A stretch of 64,000 bases of DNA from Brachypodius melanocephalos (Eukaryota; Chordata; Aves; Passeriformes; Pycnonotidae): NCBI GenBank assembly GCA_013398615.1, contig VZSR01001685.1, positions 849,716 through 913,715 on the forward strand, read 5' to 3'. The translations under genes were made by a program, and so were the position numbers. The notes under the pieces are model-generated. The model made no database searches, had not been told where the DNA came from, and saw nothing but the letters and a program-made list of their open reading frames with translations. Shown here one piece after another: positions 12,340-26,689 of this stretch; position 1 is the stretch's first letter, and every line of letters begins with the position of its first letter.

Positions 12340-15300
12340 TTCATTTTAGCATACTCAATTGCTGATATACTCTGATTTTTATTATATACACTGTTTTAGC
12401 AGCTAACTTAAATTATTCTCTGGCTTTGTCTTGTAGATGGTTTTATTGTGTGATATTAATGCGTGATGTTCCTCAGCTGTTCTGGAGGGCTATACCACTA
12501 GTGAAACCTTTTACTAGACTTAATAAAATATCAAGATATATTAGTTATTTGAACCTGAAAGACTTTTTTATTATAAGATTTATAAGCTAGTATAGGATTT
12601 TTTTTTTACTCTACAGGGTGGGATGCTGTGTCCATTATATAGGGCACTGAAACAAATATTTTTGTCCTGATTCTTATCAATGACAAATTATGAAATTCAA
12701 TTGATATTTCACAGAAAAAATCCTATATGAGAATAAAAAATTCCATTTTGTACACTCAATTTAACAGAGGATTTTTCTGTGAATACTCTTCAAGATTAAT
12801 CTAAAACTAATGACGATTTTAAATCTCCGGATATTTGTAATACTTATATTATCTTGCCTCTGAATTGTATTGAGTTTCTATCCATTACAGGGTGATTTCT
12901 GTCTCTAGGCTTTATATTGTGGTATTAATACATGTACAGTGTTATTTTTATTGCAGAATAGAAACTACTTAAGTTGGGAAGAGCTGGTAAAAACAAATAT
13001 AGTTCAGAAGGAATGAAGTTTTCAATAAATCCTAAAAAACTCAGACTTGCTGAAGTCCAGCAAGAGTTGAAAACCCACCACCCATTATCTTATCTGTTCA
13101 TATTTGTGCTGTTTGAAACAGCTCATAGCCAGGGTACCACATCCACACATGGGTCAAAACTCATGTGGCTGAGCTCCCCATTACAGCAAGACCAAAAGAC
13201 GGACTTGTCCTCTTCCTCCCCTTACCCACCTGCACCCGTGCTTTTGTTTTCGAGAAAACAGTCACATTCAAACATTTTGAAAAGGTAACAAATTGTTTAA
13301 TTATCAAGAGTCATCTCAGAAGCACACTATGGGCCAACAGCTATATCTGGCTGCACACTGTGATAGTACCAGCTTCAAAGGAACTTCATAGTTTCCCACT
13401 TTTTCCATGGGAGGTAAAGTGAAACTGAGGCATCTTGTTTATCACAGTTAGGAGCAACGGTTGGTGCTGTGCCTACTATAATTTATAGAATTCTATTTAT
13501 TTACAAAAAATACATACATATCTTTTCATATCTCAGTGCAGACTGCATTCTTCAATTAAGAACAGCAATTTTTTTCAGACTCTTCACATCTCCTCTTCTT
13601 GCAGGAAGGTTGATCAGGCTTTATGGGGTGCTTTGTCTCCTTATTTCCACTTGCACTCACCTCCTCTACAGACATATCTAGCTGAATGTGCTCTGGATAG
13701 AGAGTTCTAGTTTCTGAACAGTCTCATATTTGCTTTCATTTTGAATGAAAATATGACTACTATCTATATCTTAAAAAAAAAAGGAGAAGAAACTTTCAAA
13801 AGAACATCAGTCTGGTGACTATGGGAGAGTTGTTTATTGCTATCAAATTGTCTACAGAATAATTAATGTCTACTGGAATTGAGATAATAAGTAACTAATA
13901 AGTAATAAAATAGTGTAACCCAGCATATATAACCTCAAAACAATGTCAATTTACACACACCAACCCAGTCTCTGAGGTACCTAGCATGCATTATTAAACC
14001 CTAAACAAATATGTATTAGATTAATATCTGAAATTAGTTGCATCTATTAAGGTAATGTTTTTTCATATTTCATTTTCTCTGTAATTTATTGTATAAACTG
14101 TTTAAATTCTAGAGTGAGAAACCATAAAACTAAAAATTGTATTAAATATATATTTCATTGCATATGAAGCTAAAGTATATTTTAATTTAATGCAACAATC
14201 CTAAACACATTAATGCTATATGCTTCAAAACTTGGAATGGCAAACTTATAAACTCCATTAACAGAAAATAAAAACATAACAAAGATATTTCAAAAAGTAA
14301 TTATATGGTATTTTTAACTGTTCAATATAGGATATGATGGGCTGAACGTAATTATCCTGTAATTGGTTGGCTTGACAGTCGTATTCTGAACCAAACTTTG
14401 ATTTTACAAACAAGGCTTCTGTGTCAGTTTTTCTTTCACTAGTTCAGGCACAATTAATCAGTGTGCTGATATCTGATGAGACTGATCATTTTTCTGGTTA
14501 AAATTAAGTCCCAATTTAGCTGTTCACTATCTCACTAATCATGCTGGCGTGGTTTTTGCATTCAGTAGAGTAGTAGTAGGAGGCCAAAGCTACAATACCT
14601 TCAGGCAAAGAGGGTTTTAAGTAGCTAGAGCAAATTTCTCTTCCCAAGTGAGAATTACAGAGTGACTTTCCAGGTTGTGCTGTCACTATAATTCTCTATT
14701 TTCAAGGGGGAAGAGGGCGGGAGAAGAAGAAGAAGAAATCATTTCAAACACTGTTCCTGATACCTTTTGTCCTGACTTACAGTCCAGAATAAACAACAGT
14801 AAAAAAAAATACTAATGAAAATAAAAATCCTGATTCTGTGAGCCCTGTCTGAAAAAAAAATCTGTATGGATAAATTTAAATTCCTGAGTACTTGGCACAT
14901 TAAGTTTGCTGAAGTGATACTGTGAAGGATGTCACCAGGACAAGAAACACCTTGAAGGCTGTCTGAGCTCAAGCACACTGATTCAGCAAGAAAAGCCTGA
15001 CACTTTGGGATACAGTCACTTCAGAAACGCAAAGCTGCTTATTTAAAATGAAATTCAATCTATTGAATTATTCAACAATAATTGATTGCATTGGGTAGAA
15101 AACCCCTCACTAGCACTTGCTCACATTAATGAATTAGAGATAGGAAACACTGTCAGAATAAAAGTATAAATACAGCTAAATTTGCAGTCAGAAGCACTTT
15201 GCAGTAGACAGCAAAGACTGAATAATTGGATAGTGCAGTCTGACAGCATGTGAAGTGTAGTGAACATGGAAGATCCATCTAGTGTTAATTTTGCCTAGGA

Positions 15301-17111
15301 AAGTAATTCCAATGAATAGCCTTTCAAGTCCAGGTATTTTTATTAAAAAAAAAAAATTGATCAAGGCATTTACATTCTCATCTATTGGCATTATGTCATA
15401 AAGAAACAAGTTGATTTGAAAGATGAATCATATGCAGTTTTTCTGTCATGATTATTGATTATCTTTCAACCTATAAAGACTGCGTAAGGTTATGAAGCAC
15501 TTAAAGATTTATTACCTTTATAGATCTATTTTTCTGGGGTGATGAAAGTAAACATAAATCTGTTTTACCAAATGATACAGTAAACATTTGCTTTAAATAA
15601 TTAAAACCACATTAAACATAAAGAAATAACACTCACTGCGATTTTTTCAAGTAAAGAAAAGAATCGAATAAACATTTTTAATATGCTGTTCTGCTTTGAA
15701 GAGCTTGACAAATACTTTTGTTTTGCACTTTGTCAGAATGCATAGAAACACCACCCAAATACCAATTACATTTCGAGACCTAAGAAAAGTACTGGGTTTT
15801 TTTCTGCATTGCAAGTGGAGCTGGCAAAGATACATAGGAAGGAAGAGAAGCAACAGTAAAAAAAAAGTGGTGACAAAGAAGCAACCAGAAATCAGTAGAG
15901 TTGAGTTTGCTGAGCATCTATTAATGTTTCTTACAACTTATAGACGTTGGCCACACAATGCACCCACAGGCAAAAGTGAACCCTGCAACTGCACCAAAGT
16001 ACAATGATCCATTTTGAATTGACAGAAACTTACAACCTACTGAAGTTTCCCTTTCCCTCTATACCTTAGTATGGCTCTAAAACAGCTTATGTGACTGTTC
16101 TGTAGCCACTTGCAGCTAAATGGAGTCATGTCAGCAAAGCTTTTAATTTTTAAAGCTGTTTAAGATGATCGAGGTCGTTCTGATTAAAATTAAGTAGGTG
16201 TTGATGGCAGCTATTCATAGATTGTTGACACTGACAGACAGACAGTGGAGAACAGATGAGTTTGCAGTGGTAATTCCAACCCCCTCAGTCATCCCCAGAA
16301 AGCTATACCTGCCCACACACTCAAAAGTCATTCCTAAAAGGCAAACCTAATCCCAGTCTTTTTGCTCAGTAATCCTTTTCTATACTCCATAGTGTACAAT
16401 CAGCATAATAGCATCATTTTGTGCTAAATCCTGATGTAATTCTCATGGTTCTTGTAGAAAGTGATTCCAGTAGTACCCTACTGTGTGTGTATTGTATTAC
16501 TACATGCATAGGTGGTGTTTGCAGAGGATTAAAGTTGCTATTGGATAATGTTTGTAGGTACAAAGGACATAACTCATTGTTGATCTGGATAAACAGCAAG
16601 CTCTATTCCTCAAGACACAATTGATTCTGGAAGCATCTGAGAGCTTTGAGGCTTTTGCCTCTTCATCATCTACAAGAAGCTGGGTGTAGTCAATAGAAAA
16701 TTAACATAAGTGTAAATTGAATGGCTATATGGCCATGCCTTAGACTGGTTTTGAGGGCTATAATTCCATTTCTCATAAAGATCTCAGCACCACCCTTTTA
16801 CTCACTGCTGGATTAAGGCAGTAAGGCCATGGACACTAAAGCGATGTTAGACTAAGCTTGAAAAATGCTAAAAGGCACTGTTACATGAGAAATCTGACAT
16901 GCAGAAAATATGGAAATATTTTGTTTAGTAGCAGTCTGTATAATGATATAGGAATATCTTTCCATTAGAAGTTGACATCAATGTCTGTTATGTACATCAA
17001 GGTCTTTCATTTGCTGGAAAATCGCTGTTCTATAGATCAGCACTGGAGTGCTGATAATATATTCTTAAGAGAAATATTGTGAGCAGACTGTATTTCATTT
17101 GTGTAAAACAG

Positions 17112-17140
17112 ATCTATCTATCTATCTATCTATCTATCTA
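17112..17140. repeat. (ATCT)7 microsatellite
   Basis: Seven perfect ATCT units plus one base. Uninterrupted tetranucleotide arrays of this kind are usually polymorphic in birds. Confidence 0.95.
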
Positions 17141-18459
17141 CATTTGTATGTGGATGCATTTACTGCTGAAGTTAATAAGTACTTCTTTAGTAGAATCATA
17201 TAGAATTAGAATTTTTCTTTAGAAAATTATGTTTATAACATTTTTGTATGTCATAGATGCTTACTATTTCTGTCATGGATGGCTAATATTTTTGTTAGTC
17301 CTTTTAATTAAAAATGTAGTTAGAATTTACATTTTCCGTCATTTCCAAGATAAACTTTCTAAAACATGTCAACTAATTTACTGCTACCTTCTTATGAAAT
17401 CTCATTTTGACTTGATGCTGGCACTATTTGGACCTTTTCCACAACTCTTCACTTTCACACAAAAGTATTTGAGAAAGTAGTTTTGCTCAAGCCTTCAGCC
17501 ATCTCCCACATACCATTATCATTCATCTTTTTCAGCCTATATTTGTTCTTAGCCCAGAAAGAAAACAAGCCTTCTTCATGTATCTATCAGCTAGTTGCTG
17601 TATAGTAGCCAATGACTGTATTGTCTTCCCCACATATCTTGCACCAGCAGTGGCTGGTAAACTTCTCTTTTGTACCATTGCCTAATAAATACACAAAGAA
17701 ATGGCTTTGCAAGTACTCTGAGCTGTTTTCCCCTACAGTGACTGGAGAGACAGAGACTGCACAAGTCACCCTGTGCAAAGCAGACAGCACAACATCCTTT
17801 GGAGATGTCTGTCCCTCTCCTTTGATGGTTAAAAGGATCCAAGTAATCAGCTTAGACAATTAGACAGATGAAGATAATCTTACCCTTCTCACTGTGTGTC
17901 AATTAATATTCCTATTAATCTCATGTATGGATGTAACACACAGTAACCCCTTGAGAAGGGATACCTGGAGCAGGTTCAGCTCACCCAATTTCTTTCAGAT
18001 CTCATCACAGTGAGATTTCTTTTCTACTTTTCATCTTTTTCTTTCTAATCATATTTTTGATTTTCTATGTGGATAAGTAAATCCACTATTTCTGAAAGTT
18101 GTACTCTGAGGTAAATTTGCAACCCTTGGTAGTTGTAGTGTCAGGTTACTTCAGCAGTTAAAAGAGAGCAGAAAATATTGCTGAAGAAGTGAATTGTTAA
18201 TTTCAAATATATAAAATGCAATAAACAGAGAATTACACTGGGAAAGACCTTCTAGGTGGCTGTCTTTTGAAATGTAGCTGTTTTGTGACTGTAATCATCA
18301 TCTCTTTATTTTACAGACCTCCTCTTAGATAATATGAATTGGAAAAGTTCATTTCAGTGACCAACTCCCACTCAAACTGCACTGTCAATGTCACAGTAAC
18401 TTTCAGATTTCATGACTTAACATCAGAAAAACCCTACAGAATACAGTTTTTTGTGATGG

Positions 18460-18523
18460 AAAAAAAAAAAAAACCAAAACAAAACAAAACAAAAAAAACC
18501 ACCCCAACAACAACAACAAAAAA
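18460..18523. repeat. A/C-only low-complexity tract (64 bases)
   Basis: It starts as an A13 run, then passes through caaaa repeats and finally caa repeats, with no G or T over 64 bases. It may be a decayed poly-A tract. Confidence 0.85.
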
Positions 18524-19384
18524 GAAATAATGAATCTCTATATCCCTGGCCTGTCCAACACTTGCAGTAGGAGAAAGATTAGATATTTCAGACATTGGTA
18601 AAAAAAATACAGAATCTTCCCCTATGTCTTAGGACGTTGCAATCAGTTCATCTTAGGCAATTAGACACCTTATTTTATTCACAATGACTGTGTAGTACTG
18701 TACCATTTATAAAAAACATTACAGTCTCAGTCCAACTGCTACTAGATGAAGTTTTAGCATAGAAGCCAAAGAATATGTATTAAGACTGTGTTAATTTTTC
18801 AGCAATAGGTATTCTTAAGGACAGAGTGGAAGAGGGTTGGCCATGCTATGTTGAAAAATTTGCCTCATGCCAATTTCAATGTGACTTCTACAGTTTCATT
18901 CTGGGACTATTGCTTTCATAAGCTGTCTATCTGGTACCTTTGATTTTACACATGGAATGTCATCACATTCATGAGATATGTTTGTTTAATCTTCTGCAGT
19001 CCATTATTTTTGCAGTAAGCAACACAAGCTATATAAAAAAGGTTAAGTTTAGTAGAAGAAAAATGATTTATCTCTAATAATGCTGTCAAATATTTACATC
19101 TGGCTGAAAGATCACTTATTGAATTTCCAAAACTCACTGAATTTTTATGGAAAAACTTTATTAAAATATGGATCAGCTTTTAAAAAATATCAATATATGT
19201 ATGTAAAATATTTAATTTAACCATTTTACCAACTGCCTTTCTATATTCAACATATCTGCTCTGCTAATCAACATGAAGAAAAAAAAATCTTTAAATGTGC
19301 CAGTTTTTTCAACAATTTTAAGTCAGTGATATTGACAAAAGTAGCTGGTTTTTGTCATTATTGTAAGAACAAAAGAAATCTCTT

Positions 19385-19842
19385 GCTGAAGAACATCCAA
19401 AGAGCAACAAAACTGGCAAAGAGTCTGGAGCACAAATCCTGTGAGGAGCAGCTGAGCGGTCTGGGGTCATTTAAAAGCCTGGAGAGAAGGAGGCTCAGGG
19501 GAGACCTCATCCCTCCCTACAACTCCCTGACCTTTCCGGCTGTGGCCAGGTGGGTGTTGGCCTCTTCTCCCAGGCTATAAGGGACTACACATGAGGAAAC
19601 AGCAACAAGTTGCACCACAGTAGGTTTAGATAGGATATCAGGAAAATTTTATTGCTCTAAAGGGTTGACAAGCACTCAAACAGGATTTCCAGGGAAGTGG
19701 TCAGATCACCATCCCTGGAAGTGTTCAAAAATTTGTGGATGTGATGCTTAGGGGCATGGTTCATTGGTGGACTTAGCAGTGCTAGGTTTACAGGTGAACT
19801 AGAGGATCTTAAAGATCTTTTCCAATCTAAATTATTCTATTA
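19385..19842 (+). mobile_element. CR1 LINE 3' end with remnant of ORF2 C-terminus
   Basis: About 460 bases of the CR1 3' region on the plus strand. The first part encodes a recognisable ORF2 C-terminal remnant: IQRATKLAKSLEHKSCEEQL, then LERRRLRGDL. The 3' untranslated part follows, ending in 'gatcttaaagatcttttcc' and 'ttattctat', the decayed CR1 octamer. The copy is 5'-truncated, as is usual for CR1, and carries frameshifts and stops, so no protein is made. An A/C-rich patch follows at about 19846-19895. Confidence 0.9.
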
Positions 19843-22800
19843 TAAATACAAAATACAAAACAAAAAACCTTACCAACCGACCAACAAACCCCAACAGTTC
19901 AGTTACGTCTTTTGCATTGTTAGGTTGTTTAAAAGTCCTACATACTTTCCATTGCACAGCAGTATTTCTGTTTGGGATTTTTTTTTCCCCCAGAAGCGAC
20001 AGGGCATTTTAACAGTTAATCTTCTGAACTTACATGAAGTCTGTCCTAGTCAAAAAATCTTTGACCCTTTTTATTGGCACAATGTATTTAAGGTGATTTT
20101 GCCTGTAAGCAATACCTATGGCCATGACAATCTATGTTTGCAAAATGTCTGTCAGGTTTTATATTAACACATGCTGGACACCTTGGCTTTTTCTTATCTA
20201 TCACACCTTACAGAACACACTGCACAGAGAAGAGCTTTAGTTCAATGTGGACTCATATATTGGAGGAAATGGACAAAAATAGGGAGACATGAAGTACCAT
20301 TTCATCTTAAATGCATTTTGTGTAAAGAAACAGGTTAGATAGGCCATTATAAGTCATCATGCCCAGGTTAAGCAGTTCATTTTATATGAGTGCATCCATT
20401 TGAATATTAAAGCCTACAAAACACTGAGCTGAGCCTCATTATGAGGTATTTTTTCTCATAATATACAGCAACAGATAAACCTTTAAGAATTTTGAATTTT
20501 AAAAACAAGCAGACAAAAAATCTCTACCAGGTATTAGTAATCGTACAGGTTTATACTATGAACAAAGTAAAATTATACAAGGGAAAAAGGATCACTATAT
20601 ATATTTGTATATCTTAAGTGTATTTAATTGAAAGTGACAAGAATTGACCTCAGGTATTTTAAAATTTGCTTGTCAGATATACTCCAATCTAAAGTACAGT
20701 GTTAAATAACTTTACTACACAGTCACAGAGTGATCATGCTTTATATTTATACTCCTAATTTTTTTTCAATTTCACTTTATAAAAATTATAGTGAAAATTC
20801 ATAGATTTCTTTTCATTTTATTTCTCCCAAATCCTTAACTGTTGGGAAGAACAGACAGAAAATGCTACCATGTAATGAATCATTGTTTTCCTACTAATTC
20901 TGGATTCTTATGGTTATTATAATCTAGTTGTGCAAACAAAGAGAGATTTTTAAGGAAGGTTCTTATGGTCTTCCACATATTTTTAAATTAAGAAAAGATA
21001 AATAAAACCTGATAGGCTTTTTGAAAATTATTGCCTAAAAACCCAACTTATATCTACCCCAAAGAAACTTTAACCAACAGGTAAAAGAAATTTATATCTC
21101 CTTAGCTACCTGGATCTTACTCCAACAGCTGTGAAGCTGACACGGAGTATTGTTTTTTCCACCTTGAACAGATTGTCTTTTCAGGCCCTGATAGAATGGA
21201 ATTTTCATAACACTGTTTGAGACAGATGTCTTTCTATCTCCTGTCTTGTCTCTTATCTTTCTGAGTATCCAAAATACATTTTCCAGAGCTGTTTGCTTCT
21301 CTTATACTTCTGACCATGTCAGCATTCTTGATATTTATTATATCTACATATATTTGTCCTGAAAAAAATTGGTTATTCTAGTTCTTGCAACAGAAAGTCA
21401 AATTAAAATAAGGACTAGAAATAGCAGACAGAGTGAATGAGTATGTGGTGGAGCAGAACCCATAGAATATATTTTAATTGATTGATAATCAAATGAGAGG
21501 TAGAAAATAAGGGGAGAAGTTAGTGCTAATGATCTGACTTCAATCATATGCTGTTCAATACATTTATAAAGACATAAAAAAGTAATTATTAGCAAACTGA
21601 CTTCTTAAATGAGTCAATGTTATTTACAGTAACCCAAATTGAAAGTAATGAAGGAGTTTTAGAAAGATGTCATTATACTAATTGATCTGGAGATACAGAG
21701 ACAGATGTTTTAGATAAATTTTCTTTCCCTGTTCTCCTTTCTGTGCCTCTGATATTTTTTTCTCCCAAATTAACTTTCATGCCTTCTCTCATGATGCAGC
21801 TTGGAAAGTCTAATTCTTTTCCCTGCCAAGGCTGACACTTATTTCACTTCAAATAAGGTTCATTGAAATAAAGTTCAGTGCTTTTCCACCTTTTCTTTCT
21901 TCATTATCTCCTCACTTTTTAAATTTCTGAAACATTTCTGTTTTGCATCTCATCACAGAATTGGGGGGGGGGAACTGTATTTTTTTATCTGTATGTAAAT
22001 CATGACATAAATTCACAGTTCTAAAGGCTCAGTGTTTAATAAAAATGCTGTACCATAAAATTAACAACTTGTACCCTTGCCAAGGTGCTCATTTGGTAGA
22101 AAATGGAGGCTCAGGTCCAGATGGGCTCTAAATTATGAAATACCTCTCTTATTTGAATTTCAATAGAAATGTCCAGGTTCTATATTTGACACTCTCTACA
22201 GGAACTGTTTTTGGCTTGTGCCAATGCAACAGTTGATGAAGAAATGGCAGGTTAGGTTCTGTCTCTCCACGTGCATCTGTACCAACAATTCAGAAATTCT
22301 TCATCAGGTATATTTGGGGCAGGGAAGAACAATCTTATCATGTAATGTACTTTGGTTTTATATTCCACTGAATTTTGACATAACTCAAATGTAACTAAAG
22401 TAGGAGTGCTATAACTTCACGTTTTCTCCTTACTTATTTTTTATGATTAAAGCAGGGAGAGGGGTGGTCTAAAAATTACGGTTCAAATCTTAGGTCATTT
22501 GGACAGTTTCTTGGAGGTGTCTATCTGTCCCCCTTACTTGTAGAAGAAACCTGATGTTTCTAACTTAATGGATTGCCTAAATTTGAGTGGTTTGTACCTA
22601 TTTGGATTACTTCCTGCTAGTATAATACTATAAACATAACATTTCACTTAAAATAAATCTTAAGGATTTTAATAATTTTATATTTATATATTAATTTAAT
22701 AATTTTATATTTATATATTAATGCAGTGTTTGTGAAACTCAAAAGAAACCAATAGTTTTCATAGAAATTAATTTTCCATTGAAATGAATAAAATACACTG

Positions 22801-24062
22801 AAATCTTACATACTAACTCCATTCCATTAGAAAATATAATTTCTGTATGAAAACAAACAAAAAGTTTGCAGAACTTCTGTTGTAATGTGTTTATATGATT
22901 TACAGAATCTGAATTATTTTCTCAGTTCCTTTGTAATTCTATCTGTACAACACAATGAAAGACATTGTGACAGCACCAAGATGAAATAAGGAAGATAAAC
23001 CAGAATTTCTTAAAGCATCATGGAGTAAATTTCAAAAAATAATTGAGTATATAATGCAAAAAATGAATTATACTTCAGAGGTGTAGAGTTCAAAAAAACA
23101 ATAAGTTTGTCTTGAAAATATGGAAAACTACATTGTTTAGTGTACAGTGTGCTGTTTTTCACAGTTTCATTTGCTTAAGTATGGGGAAAAAAAAAACCCC
23201 TGCTTTGATAAATAATGATAATTTTGAACATCAGTAAGTACTAAACCACGTTCCAAATATCTATGATTAGGTAGTAGTAAAAGAAAAGTCATTGCCAAAA
23301 GTTTATATTTCAAATTGAGGTAAAAAGTTGGGAAAGAATAAAAGAGCTAAAAATAATGATGAGAACCTTTTCTAGTATCTGGGAGTGAAGATAGCATTTA
23401 TTGATATGTGCTAGTAGTTATTAAGTCTGACTTTAATAGCGAAGAGAAAAGAGAAACAATTGAAAGCAAGATTAGAAGTGCAGACAGAAGCATAATTGAG
23501 GAGATACTGAAAAAAATAATATGGCTAACTAGAATTCTGACAAATAATTTTGCAATGCAAGTGAAAAATATGACAAATGTACATAAGGGGAATGTAAACC
23601 AGAGAAAATAAAAGAAGGCAGAAGTTATTCAGGGAGGTTTTCAAATAAAAATCAAAGTTTAACTAAATAAAGAAAAAGAAATAAAATACATAGATAACAT
23701 TGTAAAAAAATTAAAACTGAAACTCAGTGAATGCAATCTTAACTCATGACAGTATTTTATTTCATTTGATATCTTTCCAAGATATTTTGATGATGGATTC
23801 TTAGGTAGAAAAGGTACTGGGTACTCACTAGGATAGTGTAATTCTTCAGATTTTAATATAAGAAATAATTGAGCAGTATGATGAGTTGAAAGCTTGGAAT
23901 TGAAGATAAGCAAATACAGTGTTGCAAAGCCTTTCTTGTTTGAAGACAAACAGATGAACAGAAAAGCAAGGCTGGAAGCCTTTTGTTACACCCAGATTAT
24001 TTCTGACATCCCAGGGTCTGGACGGAGTCTCTGTAAACAAATCTAATCCTAAGCAAAAAAAA
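19843..24062. other. AT-rich gene-free sequence up to the assembly gap
   Basis: No gene or recognisable mobile element. There is a G9 run near 21962-21970 and a perfect 27-bp tandem duplication at 22668-22721. Open frames at 19925-20167, 21398-21595, 23408-23611 and 23659-23949 look like chance. Confidence 0.55.
22668..22721. repeat. Perfect 27-bp tandem duplication
   Basis: Two identical 27-bp copies, 22668-22694 and 22695-22721, each starting tttaataatttt and ending atatattaa. They contain only A and T. Confidence 0.95.
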
Positions 24063-24162
24063 NNNNNNNNNNNNNNNNNNNNNNNNNNNNNNNNNNNNNN
24101 NNNNNNNNNNNNNNNNNNNNNNNNNNNNNNNNNNNNNNNNNNNNNNNNNNNNNNNNNNNNNN
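24063..24162. other. Assembly gap (100 N)
   Basis: Exactly 100 undetermined bases, the length commonly used for a gap of unknown size. The left edge ends in an A run (from about 24055). No open frame crossing it should be trusted, and the two sides may be further apart than shown. Confidence 0.99.
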
Positions 24163-26689
24163 ATACAACCTCGCATAGGAGATTACACACTTACTTGTAT
24201 ATTAAGTGAGCTGTTTTGAAAATTCAGGTTTCATATTCAAATATTTTATAACTAAAAATTCATATCCTGTACTAATTGCTACATTAATCATTTACTTCAA
24301 CATCTTGTGTTAATTGTGTCCAAGTTACGTACCTGATGCCAAAACGTTTCATGGAGTGTAAAAATGAAAATTAAATTTGGAGATTCAAAACCACCCTGCA
24401 TAGTTAGTGTAGTATTTAGGGATATGGAAAAAAATAAAATATTCTACTCCTAAAATATATACATGTTTATCTGTATACATAGATATATGGAAAAAAAAAA
24501 AAAGGAAAACTAAATATTGCCATCATGCCTTTGGGATATATTTTCTGCTAGTGTTGCATCAGAAGAAGGCAGATAGGAAAAACAGAGAAAAAGGTCTACT
24601 TTTGGCATAAATCAAGAAAGACGATGGGAGGCCAGAGGTTTCCAGTAAATTTCTGGCTCTAAGTACTCACCAGAAGGACTGATTATAACCCATACAATAG
24701 ATAGGCTAGATATATCTATGTGTCTTTTTTCTGTGACATACACAAAAATTCACAAGAAAAATCATGTTTAAGAACAACAACAAAAAGTTAGACATGTGAA
24801 ATAGAAAAGTAGAAATAATCAGATTTATAAATTCTATGTAGTTATCCCTGAAAGAAATCTTGATCTTTTGTAGCAATCTCAGAAACTGTGCTTCCTATTC
24901 AATTATGTCTAGTCCATAAAAGTACATTTCCGTAGTTTTATTTTTGATTCTTTAAAGGGAATTCTCTACTTAATTAGGGATTTTTTAATTATTCCCTGTT
25001 TCTTCTTCCTTCTCAACACCATTTTCATGCTACTTTCTTGCATGTTTCTGAAGAGCAGTTAGAAATGGAGGCTGTGTTAATTTCTTATACTATTTCCACT
25101 GGTTAAATTGTCCTTGTACTGCTCTCAAAAACAACACCAGTGATGTAATATTACACTTTGGTTGAAGGTCTGACTAATTCAGACCCAAGATTTTCATGAC
25201 AGATATACAGAACATTAGTGAGTAAACAGAATTTAATGACTGTGATTTTATGAAAGCAGAGGAGCTGATTGGAATGATATGATCTGAGAAGTACCTGCCC
25301 AGGGTGTGACAACCGTAGGGTTTTCAGGTGTGGTTGTGACCATAGCAGGGTGTTTAGCCAAACAGCTTGGGCACAGAGGCTGCACTCAGGAAGTAGATTT
25401 GTGAGACCAAATACTCTATCATTTTCTGGAACTGTTCTCCAAATGCATCTCTGAAAAATTGTGATCCCTGAGAAGGCTAGGGAAATAGGCTGTGAGAATA
25501 TGCAGCACAATGGGTTCAAATAACGCACCAGTCCAGGGAGATGTAGGCAAAAATTATCTTAGTGTAATTTCAGTGGCAAGAAGACCCCTCTGGATTCAGT
25601 TGTTGCTCCTGCTCAGGTGAGACACCAACTGAAGAAGTTTGGCACGACCAAACTATAACTTCCAAAAAAAAAAAAAAAAAGTTATGGAAAGTCAGCCTGA
25701 TAGGATATGACTTAGCAAACAATAATTTTTTATGTCATGTTCTACATAAAGGACTGGAACAATTATTACCATATATGTCACATCTTAGAAGGAAACCTGG
25801 ACAAAAGTACATGTGATTTTGTGTTCTTTCTTTTGAATACATATACTGCAAGTTGATTGTTTTCATTCCTCTTCTAGTTATGTAGATGATTTGAAAATTC
25901 AAAAGTCTGCTATCTGTGAAAATCCTGTTTGAAGAGGAATTCTCAAATCAGATGGCAGACAGCATGTTAAGAGAATGAGAGGTTAATTTTGCTCATGTCT
26001 TTCAAGGAATATAGGTTTTATACATCCTAGTTATCCATAATTTAAGATCATGTAGCACTGCATGTGAGACCTAACCCAATATGGGTAGGCAAGCAGTTAT
26101 TACGAATACATCGAGTGTCACCTAATATTTTTAATATTGTAGCTATGTCTATCCCCACCTTTCAGTTAGTTATAGCACTTTCAAATCATAGTGCAATAAA
26201 GAAAGAAAAATTGTATATTTTACTGTAAGGTTTGCCCTAACATGGTCTGTTCTCCATTTTTTTGTCCTTTTCCTCTGTGGTGAAACACTGGACTCTAAAT
26301 GCCCATCTGTCTAAACTGTTATCCTTATAAGAGGTGGAGATGATTTACTTGCAAGACACATCTTGGCAAGCATCCCTAGATTTCACCTAAGGTTTCAGGA
26401 AAACTGGGAGCTGTTTCATAATTTACAGCCATCAAGTGAAAGTACTTTACATTAAGTTGTGTTGCCTGCACAGGGTATATAAAATATTTAGATGCTAGAG
26501 TGGGGTTTAGAGAGAGTTTTGTCACATCAGTTTTGGCACTTTCTGTTACCCATGGTCACAGGAGACAATTAACACTTAATCCTCAAATCTGTGTTTTCAG
26601 AAAAGAGTTCAGGAGTCAGACAAACCTAAAAGGAATAAAGGAGTGAACGACTTCTTTTTACAGATAGCAAACCAACCAATGAAATTTTT
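24163..26689. other. AT-rich gene-free sequence
   Basis: No supportable gene. The region 25150-25663 is less AT-rich and holds a 125-codon open frame on the minus strand (25151-25528) with no recognisable domain. It is followed by an A17 run at 25664-25680, so it could be an old retroposed sequence, but there is no polyadenylation signal just before the run. Confidence 0.5.
25664..25680. repeat. A17 homopolymer
   Basis: Seventeen consecutive A residues. It may be the tail of an unrecognised retroposed copy or simply a simple repeat. Confidence 0.9.

Larger units (their letters stand above)
10749..19384. other. AT-rich gene-free sequence
   Basis: No gene or clear transposon copy. It contains an (AT)9 run, an (ATCT)7 run and an A/C-only tract, listed separately, plus a short GAA run near 14722-14737. 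Open frames of about 80-105 codons at 12974-13288, 15696-16007 and 17587-17863 have no recognisable domain. At 17587-17863 comparable frames are open on both strands at once, which argues against coding. Confidence 0.5.

Noticed and set aside
17587..17863. Three overlapping 83-90-codon frames on both strands
   Set aside because: Simultaneous opening on both strands with no domain or codon signal suggests chance.
23846..24190. Open frame spanning the N gap
   Set aside because: It crosses 100 undetermined bases and has no meaning.
25151..25528. 125-codon minus-strand frame, possibly a retroposed gene because of the nearby A17
   Set aside because: No protein family is recognisable, the A run is on the opposite strand sense for this frame, and no polyadenylation signal precedes it.
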